Source of the DNA: Leuctra nigra
Lineage: Eukaryota; Arthropoda; Insecta; Plecoptera; Leuctridae
Length of the DNA: 64,000 nt
Reading direction: 5' to 3'
NCBI GenBank assembly: GCA_934045905.1
Contig: OW203771.1
Coordinates: forward strand, 21,584,069-21,648,068
Part shown: positions 42,468 through 52,450 of the stretch, one piece after another
How the letters are laid out: each line of letters begins with the position of its first letter
How positions within the stretch are numbered: position 1 is the stretch's first letter
Position numbers and translations under genes: made by a program
The notes under the pieces: model-generated
Database searches by the model: none
Told to the model about the DNA's origin: nothing
The model's input: the letters and a program-made list of their open reading frames with translations, nothing else

Positions 42468-42890
42468 CCGGGGCCAGCCCGTCTAAACCGAGCGAGTCGA
42501 ACCGACTAACCGAACCGTCTAAACCGAACGAGTCGAACCGACTAATCGAACCAACTGAACCGAACGAGTCAAACCGACTAACCAAACGGCCTAAAACTAC
42601 CGAACGGACCGAACCGACTTTACCCAACCACCTGAAATTACCGAACGAGTTGGACCAATTGACCGAACCGCCCAAACTACCGATCCAACGGTCCGCACCG
42701 ATCAAAACGACCGATAGAACAATCCAAAACGCCCAGAAGAACCGCTAAATCAATCGTTGTTTTTCTTCTCCAGGAATCCACGGAACTGAACCGATTGCCT
42801 AAACCGATCGAAAGGCCAAACCGAACAAACCGACTAAAACCGAACTCGACCGATCTTTTTAAATCTCTAGAGCGAACATCTGGCCCCCGA
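42468..42890. repeat. Palindrome spacer made of CCGAAC-rich repeats
   Basis: 423 bp between the arms, not itself palindromic except for a short continuation (CCGGGGCCAG / CTGGCCCCCG). The left half is irregular tandem copies of ACCGAACGAGTCGAACCGAC, strongly biased to C/A on this strand. No gene. It marks the turn-around point of the snap-back. Confidence 0.85.
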
Positions 42891-43107
42891 TTCATAATTG
42901 ATCACCCATCAATAACACAGGACTCCGAGCAAGGGACATTCCTCAATTGCAGTACAAAACCTATAACCCATCGAATTGAACTCAGTTAGGTACATAGACA
43001 CTGTTTCTCCATGTTTCAAGAAAATTAATTAAGAAAATAATCAAGAAAATCTATATTTCTATAATGAACGGTGCTGATTGGAGAGCTTAGACTAAATTGG
43101 TTGGTTG

Positions 43108-43963
43108 GAAAGACAATCAGATACATATCGAGATCAGTAATGAGCTCCAGACGAGCATATGTCATTGTCAAGAAACTCTACGAGGCTAATCCTGGAGCTT
43201 TGAACGTATGACAGGGGGTCGGTGCAGTAGAATTACAGACACAGACTACGAACACTCTCAAATACATCGACAAGCAAGAGAATACCAGTGGTGATGTATA
43301 GATCCTGGTAGGTACTCACCGATGCTTGATATTTCGAATTTCCTCCACACTTCATGTGCATGGTTGTAATCGTCATTGGAGATTTCATCTCCAGTGAGAT
43401 CATTCCTGAAGGCAGACTTAGGAGGTAGAGAACTTTCCATCAGCTTTCCCTCAGAATCGACATAGCTATATGGAAATACTCATTTACGCAACAGAAGTGG
43501 GAGGGAATCAGAATCAAATCATTCTTTTAACATAGTGAATTTACTTGAAACGTCCTTTCTAAGGTTGTTTACTATGATTCCAATGATGTGCTCATGAGCT
43601 GGAATGAATCAATGAATCTTAATCGACCGAAAGTGAAGGAGATATACTTTTCCATGTTATTTGGAATTACTGAAATACCGATTTCCTTCATAATCAAATG
43701 AGAATCGTACTCACGTAGATTATGAAACACAACAGGTATATGTTTTGCTTGAACAGAGTTTACATTGTATGTGCTATGGGCTGCTCCTCTGAAACTAACA
43801 CACACATATGGTCATGGTCACAGACGCGATCTCCACTTAGTGGTTTACTACAAATTCTACACACTACAGCATTTCTAAATATAATATAATATGATCTTCT
43901 TTAGACATAACAAGATGAATCTTAATTTTCATCTCCTCAGTAAGTTGTTTCTTCTTCCTATCT
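43108..43963 (-). pseudogene. polB: DNA polymerase B remnant, right-arm copy
   Basis: Exact mirror of the remnant at 41395-42250, reading from the right arm toward the centre, with the same frameshifts and stops. Two copies with identical lesions show that decay happened before, or was homogenised after, formation of the palindrome. Confidence 0.8.
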
Positions 43964-44004
43964 TTCACTAAAATATGATTGATAATTGTAAAGGTAGCAG
44001 GTAA

Positions 44005-44505
44005 TTGCACTGCTTGCATTGCGTTGTACGCTGTGTGCATTGTGATGTACACTGTGTGCACTGTGATGTACACTGTGTGCACTGTGATGTACATTGTGTG
44101 CATTGCGCTGTACACTATGTGTATTGTGTTGTACATTGTGTGCAATGTGTTGTACATTGTGTGAATTGTGTTGTACATTGTGTGCATTGTGTTGTACAAT
44201 GTGTGCATTGCGTTGTACATTGTGTGCATTGTGTTGTATATGGTGTGCATTGTGTTGTACATAGTATGCATTGCGTTGTATATTGTGTGCATTGTGTTGT
44301 ACACTGTGTGTATTGTGTTGTACATTGTGTGCATTGTCCAGAGGAGCTAATCAGATGTAAACTTGTGAAGTTATACCTTCTGACAGAAGGGAAGCGCGTG
44401 AAGAAGAAAAATAACTGCTCCAGGAAAGGATGCTACAATCCTGTGTGTAATGAAGTTCTTAACTACTGTGTAACTGCAGCTAATTTTCCGAATTCAGGGA
44501 TCTAG
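44005..44505 (+). CDS. Cys/His heptad-repeat ORF, right-arm copy (doubtful gene)
   Basis: 166 codons: about 15 copies of the heptad (V/D)VHCVHC from the 21-bp minisatellite, then a non-repeat tail PEELIRCKLVKLYLLTEGKR, KKKNNCSRKGCYN, VLNYCVTAANF. The tail is Cys- and Lys-rich and could be a real small protein. The repeat part is probably accidental because the antisense strand, which contains the polymerase gene, is equally open. No promoter evidence. Confidence 0.35.
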   Translation: MHCLHCVVRCVHCDVHCVHCDVHCVHCDVHCVHCAVHYVYCVVHCVQCVVHCVNCVVHCVHCVVQCVHCVVHCVHCVVYGVHCVVHSMHCVVYCVHCVVHCVYCVVHCVHCPEELIRCKLVKLYLLTEGKRVKKKNNCSRKGCYNPVCNEVLNYCVTAANFPNSGI

Positions 44506-45131
44506 GTGATTTTAAGTCCTAGAGTGAAAGTATCCGAAAACAGTGTGGTATATTCATGAGTTGTTGCATTTTCGTGATTGCTGTGAAGTAAAAAGAAAAT
44601 TGGCAGCAACTGCAATGTTAAATTTTATCATCTTTGGGCATGAATTGACTAGTCAGATCTTGTCAAAACACGTCACAATCATGTCTTTAAATTAAAGAAC
44701 CGTCTGAAATTGTAAGCTGCGCATGTCATTCGTCTAACGTTCTTGGATCAGTGCTGGTGGCTGCGAATATTATTGTGCTCTACATAAGCAATTCGTTTAC
44801 GCGCATGTTTCATAGTGTTTCGTCTTAATCAAACTAAACTTGGAAATTTGTCGTACATTTTAAGTTAAGACGGTGGGTTAATTTAATTGCTAATTACAGC
44901 ATTTTAATAAATAAAAGAATCTGAAGAAAGAAGACGATCAGCACGCTGTGTAATAATTTATTTCATACCCTTCAACATTTCAACGCTAAAACATAATCGA
45001 GGTAGGTATCTACGCTATAAGCTATGTCACACTATAACAGAGCAAAACTTTGTATATTCACAATTATTGCTCTAACATAAAACAGTGTATCTTTTTGCTT
45101 GTTTTAGAGTAACGTCTAGATCAAATCGAGG

Positions 45132-45833
45132 ATGGTTCAACAGAATGACGTACCAACTATCATGAACCGCTTGTTTTATCTGAGTACTTCTCGCAGTAAG
45201 CACATACTTGTAGGTGTGCATCCCTTAAAAGAGTTTCAACCGGTTATCATTCTAGGTTCACAAGAGGGCTTTAAAGTGAGTTTCTCTGCAGATGAATGGT
45301 TATCTGCACATCCCTTAATAGTTGAAGCAAGGGACGCTGTTGCAAATCATAGGTTAAGACAATTATATATGGGTGGCGTGTGTGCGTCACACACCATTTT
45401 CATATCTGAGGCTACATATGGTCCTTGTGTATCTGTCAAATCAAGGTACAGTAAGGAGATGCTACTAGCGGTTTCTACAGTTGAACATCTTGTAAAATTA
45501 ATTCCAAGTATTAACCTATGTATTGAGGAAATGAGGAATTGCAGTCAAATGTATAAACAGTGGTTTGTACATATTTTCAACACTTTTCAACTTACTAACC
45601 AACCACGCATGGTAAAACAAGAAGGAGATGACGAGGAAGAACTCCTTTTGAAACCTAATCGCCCTGGAGAAATGAATAAAGACAATGCGTTACTGGAACT
45701 CTCAGTCAGAGAGAAATGGCAGAGCCGGTTTAAAGACATCGGAGTTCCCATTGGAGTCAGAATAGCCATGCTTGAATTGAACATTGATGGTATGCTTACT
45801 CAACAAGGATGGTGGAAAATAAAGAATGTGTAA
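45132..45833 (+). CDS. Polinton ORF A, right-arm copy, 233 residues, unknown function
   Basis: I do not recognise the family. N-terminal QQNDVPTIMNRLFYLS and HILVGVHPLKEFQPVIIL pair with QEDISTVMNRLFTLN and SVIVGADPLK of ORF B. Two beta-beta-alpha-like modules follow (PVIILGSQEGFKVSFSADEW; CVSVKSRYSKEMLLAVSTVE), then an acidic stretch (EGDDEEELL) and a C-terminal motif WQSRF...VRIAMLELNIDGML..QGWW shared with B. No signal peptide or membrane segment; cytoplasmic or nuclear by inference. A CTTGTTTTAG acceptor-like sequence just upstream could give a spliced 5' leader. The module shape loosely recalls PC4-type ssDNA-binding folds, which is speculative. Confidence 0.72.
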   Translation: MVQQNDVPTIMNRLFYLSTSRSKHILVGVHPLKEFQPVIILGSQEGFKVSFSADEWLSAHPLIVEARDAVANHRLRQLYMGGVCASHTIFISEATYGPCVSVKSRYSKEMLLAVSTVEHLVKLIPSINLCIEEMRNCSQMYKQWFVHIFNTFQLTNQPRMVKQEGDDEEELLLKPNRPGEMNKDNALLELSVREKWQSRFKDIGVPIGVRIAMLELNIDGMLTQQGWWKIKNV

Positions 45834-46715
45834 TATTTAAATGTAGCAATAATGAATTGGAATCAATTGCGCAAAAGCGGATCAGAACATTTGAAGATTA
45901 AGTACAATCCATATAGTGTATAGTATAGGTAAAGCGACGTCGAATTTGATTAAAGATGATATATAGATGATAATTGAATAATAGTAGTGCCACAGTGTGA
46001 AGAAGTTTCGAGTGAATAATTGTAGATGTATGTCTCTCTCAATATATTTTCATGAATGTAATGTATCAATTTGAATTTAATTATACTGGTTAACTGGGAA
46101 TCTGCCTTGTCATTGAGTACACCTATCCTTTTCCTATATCATATATAATATCAATATTTAAATGATTTCAACAATCTCATCAATATTATATTCTGCAATG
46201 AGAACATTCACATAATATTTTAACTGAATATATAAATTTGATGCTAAAACAGCGTTCGCCACAGCTAATTTCTGACGGTGACAATATAAAACAGATTGTT
46301 GTTACATTTCTGACTATTATACAAAGACAAATGATGCGCAAAGACCTATGCGCATATTCTGTAACGTCTGGCTAGAGAAACCTATCCTTAAATGTATACA
46401 CCCCTATTCCCATTTCGAGCTTTGCTATTCGCTGTCCTCCGTGTGACGTAGAATCCTATAACCCCCTTCTCACGCTGTCGTCTGACCTGATTTTCTAAGG
46501 GTTAGGATGGCGCACCTTCGCTTCTATTGTTTAAGAAGAGAAATAGTTTGGGGTGTCTAAAGAAAATCACTGAAGGGTAATCAAGTGTATAATCATTCAC
46601 AATGAAACTTACTCCTCTTTTGTATAGTGCATGCAGGCGCCGGTGTCTCCCTCCACTGCACCTTTTCGAAAGAGCTGTAAAGAGTCAGTTTGATTCCAAT
46701 ATCCAAACAAGCAAT

Positions 46716-47495
46716 ATGTTTAAACTGAGTGCTGAAGTATCACATGGGCCGAGTGATGTTGAAGAAAGTGTGGTGAACGTGAAACAAGAAGACATTTCAA
46801 CGGTAATGAATAGACTATTTACTCTTAATAAAACACAAAGTGTCATCGTGGGAGCGGACCCTCTGAAGGCGCTCTTGGCCGTTGTTACTCTGTCATCAAG
46901 ATGCGAAGATAAAATATACTTTTCTTCGCAAGAATGGATCCAGTTCTACAGTGATTTATCAGTCGCCTACGTAAATGTTTTCGAACCTTTTAAAGTAAGT
47001 TTTGCTTCGAGAACTATTGGCCCTAATGTATTATTCACAACCGAGCTAAGAAATGGTGAATCTGTAGTAGGCATCAAGCCAATCAACGGTGGAAACAGTA
47101 TATTTCTCGAGCAAGCAACAATTGAACATCTTTTTAAAATCAAACCCTGTATCATGATAAGCGTCGAAGTTCTGGAAAGTAAAAGCAGACTCTATGCACT
47201 TTGTTTTGCGGGCTCTCTGCAGAGGAGTCGCGAAGGTCCACCGCCGAAGACTACACCTGAAGAGTACTGGGAAATGTTTCACGAAGAGCTGATTTCAGAC
47301 AGTGACGATGATTCTTTCATTGACGATTATTCTTTTATTGAAAGTGTACCTCCAAAATCGTTTGCAAAAAAGTGGATCAAAGCATTTGAAGATCAGGACA
47401 TTCATTTTAGTGTACGTGAAGTGATGATGGAGTTGGATATAGACAATATTTTAGAGCACCAAAGTGGCTGGTGGGATGATGTTACTAGTGTGTAA
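46716..47495 (+). CDS. Polinton ORF B, right-arm copy, about 259 residues, unknown function
   Basis: The frame is open from ATG 46602, but ATG 46716 (MFKLSAEVS) matches the start of paralog C and the sequence before it is a shared leader, so 46716 is preferred. Domains: VKQEDISTVMNRLFTLNK, SVIVGADPLK, module 1 VVTLSSRCEDKIYFSSQEW, module 2 GIKPINGGNSIFLEQATIE, an acidic patch DSDDDSFIDDYSF, and C-terminal WIKAFED...VREVMMELDIDNIL...SGWW. Conservation of both modules and the WW-ended tail between A and B suggests selection on the protein before the element died. Function unknown; not a Polinton core gene I know. Confidence 0.72.
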   Translation: MFKLSAEVSHGPSDVEESVVNVKQEDISTVMNRLFTLNKTQSVIVGADPLKALLAVVTLSSRCEDKIYFSSQEWIQFYSDLSVAYVNVFEPFKVSFASRTIGPNVLFTTELRNGESVVGIKPINGGNSIFLEQATIEHLFKIKPCIMISVEVLESKSRLYALCFAGSLQRSREGPPPKTTPEEYWEMFHEELISDSDDDSFIDDYSFIESVPPKSFAKKWIKAFEDQDIHFSVREVMMELDIDNILEHQSGWWDDVTSV

Positions 47496-47939
47496 TTGAT
47501 TTGTATGACTATGTATTTTCATGAATGTATTGTGTACTTTTTTCATTTAATATACTGGTTAATGGGGAAATCTGTTTTGTTATTGAGTAAACCTTACCTC
47601 TTCCTTATAGCTTTTAATAGGCATCCTGCGTGAGAAAAGGTTGCCATAGCAACCTACATAAAAAAGTATAGGGAATAAACAAATCTGACAGCGGCAATCC
47701 AAATATCATATTTAGAGTTATTACTTGTGAAAGAAAGATATTTAAGTAAGTACAAGTTAATACTAATACGCAATATTTATCCATACACATCTTCAAGTTA
47801 AATATTCATCTGAGAAATATGATTTATAGCTATTATTTATAGCTTTGACACATTTCCCCTACCAGCGCAGTCTCCATTTTTCTACCACTGTGACGTCACG
47901 AGCAGGATTCCTATAACGGGTCGTTTTATTTTAATTGAA

Positions 47940-48515
47940 AAGAGATAAGCGCTGCTGGAAAAAAAAAAAAAGGAGAACCCTCGGGGGTCGAGCCACTGCC
48001 ACTTTACACTTTTAAAATATGCGGTTAGTGATCTACACCAAGAGTCCTTCTTTACTTTCACCTCGTTCAGTTGTTATTTCAAAGCACCTGTGCCAAGGGT
48101 TGGGAGGTCGCACCCTCTCTTCTATTGTGAAAGAAAATGACAGCACTGTGAGAATATTTACGAGGAATTGGCAGATTGGGTTGGCTTCGTACAAACGGCT
48201 ATCGCTAAAAAGATGTATTTTGAAGAAAAGGGGACGGATGTACAATTAATTGCACTATATAGCCGAAATAGAGCGAGATTTGGTAAACAATCGTACATCG
48301 TATGATATAAGAATTCTTAGAGAGCTGGAACCTAATATTTAACTATGGCCTGTACTGATAACTAAAAATGTTCAAAGGGTTGGGATAACTTGTATCGTGT
48401 ACATGTTGGAAACCTGTTGAAACTGGTACCTGCAAGTGACTGTGTCTCCCTCATCTACACCTTTTTCTAAAGAGCTGTAAAGAGGCAGTTTGATTCCAAT
48501 ATCCAAACAAGCAAC
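47940..48515 (+). repeat. Leader module shared by Polinton ORFs B and C
   Basis: The blocks AACCCTCGGGGGTCGAGCCA, GGTTAGTGATCTACACCAAG and CACCTGTGCCAAGGGTTGGG occur here and again at about 49500-49640. A partial form (GGGTTAGGATGGCGCACC) precedes ORF B near 46500. Upstream of the ATGs of B and C lies a common AAAGAGCTGTAAAGAG...TTGATTCCAATATCC leader. Short downstream blocks (TATACTGGTTAA, TTATTGAGTA) follow A, B and C. So each gene was copied with its own 5' and 3' flanks. Confidence 0.6.
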
Positions 48516-49148
48516 ATGTTTAAGCTGAGTGCTGAAGTAGGTTTCGGTGCATCACACAAGCGGAGTGCTGTTGAAGAAATTCAAAGTGTGAAGAACGTGA
48601 AACAAGAAGAAATTGCTACGGTAATGAATAGCCTATTTACTCTTAATAAAACACAAAGTGTTATCGTGGGATCAGACCCTCTGAAGAATTACATGCCCAT
48701 TGTTACTCTGTCATCAAGACATGAGGGTAAGATATACTTTTCTTCACAAGAATGGATCAAGTTTTACAGTGAATTAGCAGTTGTGGATGCCAATGTTTTC
48801 GAACCCAGTCGCCGCCATAATATGGAAGTATTAAAGTTTCCGAAACGCCGCGAACGGCCCTTATCGGGGCCACCAGCACTTTCATCGGAACAAGACGTCA
48901 CCACTGCCTTGCTACCTTTTAAAGAAAGTTCTGTTGTGCTAACTATTGGCCCTAATTTATTATTTACAACCGAGCTAAGTAACGGTGAATATGTAGTAGG
49001 CATCAAGCCAATTAACCGTGGAAATAGTATATTTCTCGAGCAATCAACAATTGAACATCTTTTACATATCAAACCCCGTATCATAACAAGTATCGAATTT
49101 CAGAATATGATTATGTATGACTATTTTGGGTTTGGCATTGGTTCATAA
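48516..49148 (+). pseudogene. Polinton ORF C, right-arm copy, truncated paralog of B
   Basis: 210 codons from MFKLSAEVGFG, clearly homologous to B through module 2 (GIKPINRGNSIFLEQSTIE), with an insertion of basic residues (KFPKRRERPLSGPP) between the modules. It ends MIMYDYFGFGIGS. Beyond the stop, codons for EAFEDQNNYFSVREVIMKLD and QSGWW continue at 49200-49319 behind a TGA (49197-49199) at the position where B has TGG. The tail was lost by a frameshift plus this nonsense change. It may still make a shortened protein. Confidence 0.72.
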
Positions 49149-49935
49149 TATGTTTCTAAGAATCTACTCCCAGACATTGAAGCGACTGCAAGAAAGTGAA
49201 TCGAAGCATTTGAAGATCAGAACAATTATTTTAGTGTTCGTGAAGTGATTATGAAGTTGGATATAGACAATATTTTAGAGTACCAAAGTGGTTGGTGGGA
49301 TGCTGATTCTAATAATTGATTATGTATGACTATGTATTTTCATGAATGTACTGTGTACTTTTTCATTCAATATACTGGTTAATGGGAAATCTGTTTTGTT
49401 ATTGAGTAAACCCCCACCTCTTCCTTATAGTTTTTAATAACGGATCGTTTTATTTTAATTGAAAATAGATAAGCGCCGGTGAAAAACATAAAATAAAAAA
49501 GGAGAACCCTCGGGGATCGAACCACTACCACTTGACACTTTTTAAATTATGAAATATGCGGTTAGTGATCTACACCAAGAGTACTCCTTTACTTTCACCT
49601 CGTTCAGTAGTTATTTCAAAGCACCTGTGCCAAGGGTTGGGCAGCGCACCTTCATTTCTATTGTTTAAGAAGGGATGTCCGTTAAAGATTAGTCTAAAGA
49701 AAACCAATGATGCGCACTATATAGTTACTCAGGCGTAAACATTAACAATAGAGCTTAACCCTTGTTTCTATTGATGGTCACTCAATGTCAAGTGATGTTG
49801 TTGTTGGATACAAAAGGACCACACCCTTGCACTACCTGGTCACGATGACGTAGTACTACACCTGCGTTTTCAAGTTAAGACTAGTGAGTTACTGATTCCA
49901 AGATGACACAGCAATGCGCGCGCCTCTGACGACCA

Positions 49936-50496
49936 CGATTAATATGCGCTTTTTGATTGATTAGATGCACTTTTTGATTGATTAGATTGATTGAATTTAA
50001 TATGCGCTTTTTTTTTGATTGATTAGATTGATTATGCGCTTTTTGATTGGATGCGCTTTTTGATTGATTGAATGCACTTTTTAATTGATTAGATTGATTG
50101 AATTTAATATGCGCTTTTTTTGATTGATTAGATTGATTATGCGCTTTTTGATTGGATGCGCTTTTTGATTGATTGAATGCACTTTTTAATTGATTGAATT
50201 TAATATGCACTTGATTAAATGGATTGATTATGCACTTTTTAATTGATTGGATTAAATATGCGCTTTTTGATTAATTAGATTGATTATGCAAATTTGTTTA
50301 ATTGACCGGAAGTAATGATGATTGACAGGTTTAATTGACCGGATTGACAGGTGTAATTGACCGTGTGATTATGAGTGACAGGACAATAGGCGGTACCCTT
50401 TGACTAATTGACCGTGACTAATGATGATTGACAGGACAATAGAGGCGGCATCGTTTGTCGGCATCCTTTGTGCCCCAGGGTGCCATGCATACTACT
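49936..50496. repeat. Right subterminal tandem repeats of the Polinton arm
   Basis: Mirror of 34860-35420: ATGCGCTTTTTGATTGATTA-type units, then TTAATTGACCGG and GATTGACAGG units up to the terminus ...GCATACTACT. Confidence 0.85.
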
Positions 50497-50502
50497 AATG
50501 GG

Positions 50503-50870
50503 CCTTTGTACCTATATGAAAACATTTTCAATATTTGGGGGAGGGGGGGGGGGACGATATTATTAATAAACATAAGGGATGTGATGATAAACCTTTAAAC
50601 TTTTCACCGTATACTCAGACAAACCAGATGATTAACATAATCTACGGTGCATGTAATTTGTTTTCATATTTGGGAGGGGGGGGGGGGGTTCAAATTTTGA
50701 TTTTCTATGTTAGAATAAAAATGGCGTAGTTAATGATAGAAACATATAAATTTAACAAAATACTCTACTCGTCTTATAATAATGGGCCAGTGTGCATGAA
50801 TTTTTTTCAATATTTCGGGGGGGGGGGGGGGGATAGACGATATTTTTATTTGTTGGCATAAACATAAGGG
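50503..50870. repeat. Flanking tandem repeat that served as the Polinton target
   Basis: Units of the form ATATTTGGGGG(G-run)...AATAAAAATGGCGTAGTTAATGATAGAAA...CTTATAATAATGGGCC recur here, and the part before AATGGG is also found left of the palindrome (34722-34859). An unoccupied AATGGG at 50781-50786 shows the site without the insertion. Confidence 0.75.
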
Positions 50871-51296
50871 GGTCGATTATAAACTTGTAATATTACCGTA
50901 ATTGGGCAATTTGTACTATTTTTACTTTTTGTACTATTTTACAAAAATAGTGGCATGAATATTAATACCCTTGAGTACCGACCATAGTGACGTTCGCTAC
51001 TCTTGCTATATTGGAAATGAAATTGTGGGTGAGGAAATTGACCAATGAAGGTGGGCGTTGCAGTATGAAAAACAAATGTATTACCATGGAAACACCAAGG
51101 TTCTTAAAAAAAATAACAGTTTTACATTCTGACAAATGAATTTCAGAATGATGAAGAGAAATGGCACGTACATGTTTAATTTATCACTTAAAACACTACA
51201 ATCAATATATTTTTAATTATAAACTCATATAAATCATGTTTGGTGATATGCTGCTAACGCAGCTTATATTGAAACATAGCCGCTGCAATTTGAACT

Positions 51297-51369
51297 TCCT
51301 CGGTAGCTCAGTTGGTAGAGCATCTGACTGGATATCGGAAGGTCTTGAGTTCGGGTCCCACTCGAGGAA
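51297..51369 (+). tRNA. tRNA-like gene or pseudogene, anticodon GGA position
   Basis: TCCTCGG pairs with TCGAGGA to form a seven-pair acceptor stem (one G-U), followed by TAGCTCAGTTGGTAGAGC as a perfect D arm / A box. The anticodon stem TCTGA/TCGGA is closed with loop CTGGATA. The T arm TTGAG-TTCGGGT-CCCAC has mismatches and there is no serine-type long variable arm, so a GGA anticodon does not make sense for a working tRNA. Best read as a tRNA pseudogene or SINE head. No T-run terminator follows closely. Confidence 0.5.
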
Positions 51370-51904
51370 AATCTTTTCATATTGCAGTTGGTATTTATTA
51401 GAAACAAATTGAAGACTGAACAATATTTTATTAGATAGTTTAATGCAATACGATTATAATTGGCAATTTATAGATTGTAGAATTATTCTACATTCTATAA
51501 ACATCATGTACACTTTGTCGGCCATTTTTGATTATGAAACATGTAGGGTGATGATGATGTCGTAGGGGAGGATATCTACATCAGTCAATTCAAATTTTAG
51601 CATTGTATTAAACAATTGCTCGATCGACGGGACTAATAGCGAAGCGAGCGTTATAACGCTACTCTTTTGACATTTTTTTGTATGTACTATGTTTGTTTGT
51701 TTACTTGTTTGTTGGTTTTTGTTTTGTAGGCAAACTCAACCAATCGATCTCCAATCATTCTGCACACATGCGTGCATATTTTTTGAACCAAATTCTATGA
51801 TTGGCTGAAAAGTTGAAATGGACCGATTATCTGACCAAGTCTAGATTTTTTATGGCCATCGGGACGTGGATTTAAATAGATTTTGAAAATATCGATTTTG
51901 CAAA
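51370..51904. other. No gene seen
   Basis: AT-rich, with a fragment (AACTCAACCAATCGATCTCC, 51730) of the Helitron-like family and a GCGAAGCGAGCG motif at 51640 that also occurs at the end of the 53145-53995 copy. Confidence 0.45.
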
Positions 51905-52450
51905 TCGGTTAAGGTGCTGCAAGCGCGAGCGATTTTGCTGCTTTTTGTAGACACTTTTTGCGATACGATTGGAGACGAAATGGGTTGACTAAATTACTTG
52001 AAATTTTAATCGTGATTAGATAAAAGACAAATTTAGGGTTATCCCTTGGTACATTTTTATTTTTTTGTCTGGTTATTTAGTAATAATTAGTGGATTTTTG
52101 GTGAAAAATTAGCAATTTTCTTGTCTCCCTGGGTGCCGTATAAATTTAATTTCAAAAATGTGCCAAAATGATAACCCTAAGTTTGTCTTTCATCTAATCA
52201 TGATTAAAATTTGAGATCAATTGGTTAACTGGTTTGGTCTCCAAGTGTATCGCAAATTTCATAGTTTTGCGCGGTTTTGTTGAATAACCGGCGCCTAATT
52301 AACGATGCAATAAGCAAAAATGAAAAAGTGCTACTAATATACAATCAGACTGATCATTTGAACATCATGTAAAAGTTACACCCACTTACGAAACAATTTT
52401 TCTCTCTCAATTTTCTAAAACGGCCGAGCGCTTGCACCACCTTAAGAAGT
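51905..52450. mobile_element. Dispersed repeat, inverted relative to 15410-15955
   Basis: Shares TACGATTGGAGACGAAATGG, ATTAGATAAAAGACAAA, ACCGGCGCCTAATTAACGA and GGCCGAGCGCTTGCA with the reverse complement of 15410-15955. A repeat family of about 550 bp with an internal palindrome. Confidence 0.65.

Larger units (their letters stand above)
34860..50496. mobile_element. Palindromic Polinton/Maverick-type element, 15.6 kb, 6-bp target duplication
   Basis: Left arm 34860-42467 and right arm 42891-50496 are inverted copies; mirrored positions add to 85356 outside and 85358 inside a T15/A13 homopolymer near 37385/47970. That is the only difference I found. The element starts AGTAGTATGCATGG and is flanked by AATGGG at 34854-34859 and 50497-50502. 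A 6-bp duplication, AG termini, subterminal short repeats and a protein-primed-type DNA polymerase B are the known marks of Polintons. Integrase, ATPase, protease and capsid genes are absent, so it is a non-autonomous derivative made of one parental end twice. Confidence 0.9.

Noticed and set aside
42457..42705. Frames in the palindrome spacer (repeated RFDSFGS)
   Set aside because: Derived from the CCGAAC-rich tandem repeat; low complexity with no start context.
46602..46715. Extra 38 N-terminal codons of Polinton ORF B (MKLTPLLYSACRRR...)
   Set aside because: The matching sequence before ORF C has stop codons, and the nucleotide similarity there is that of a leader. The start at 46716 is better supported.
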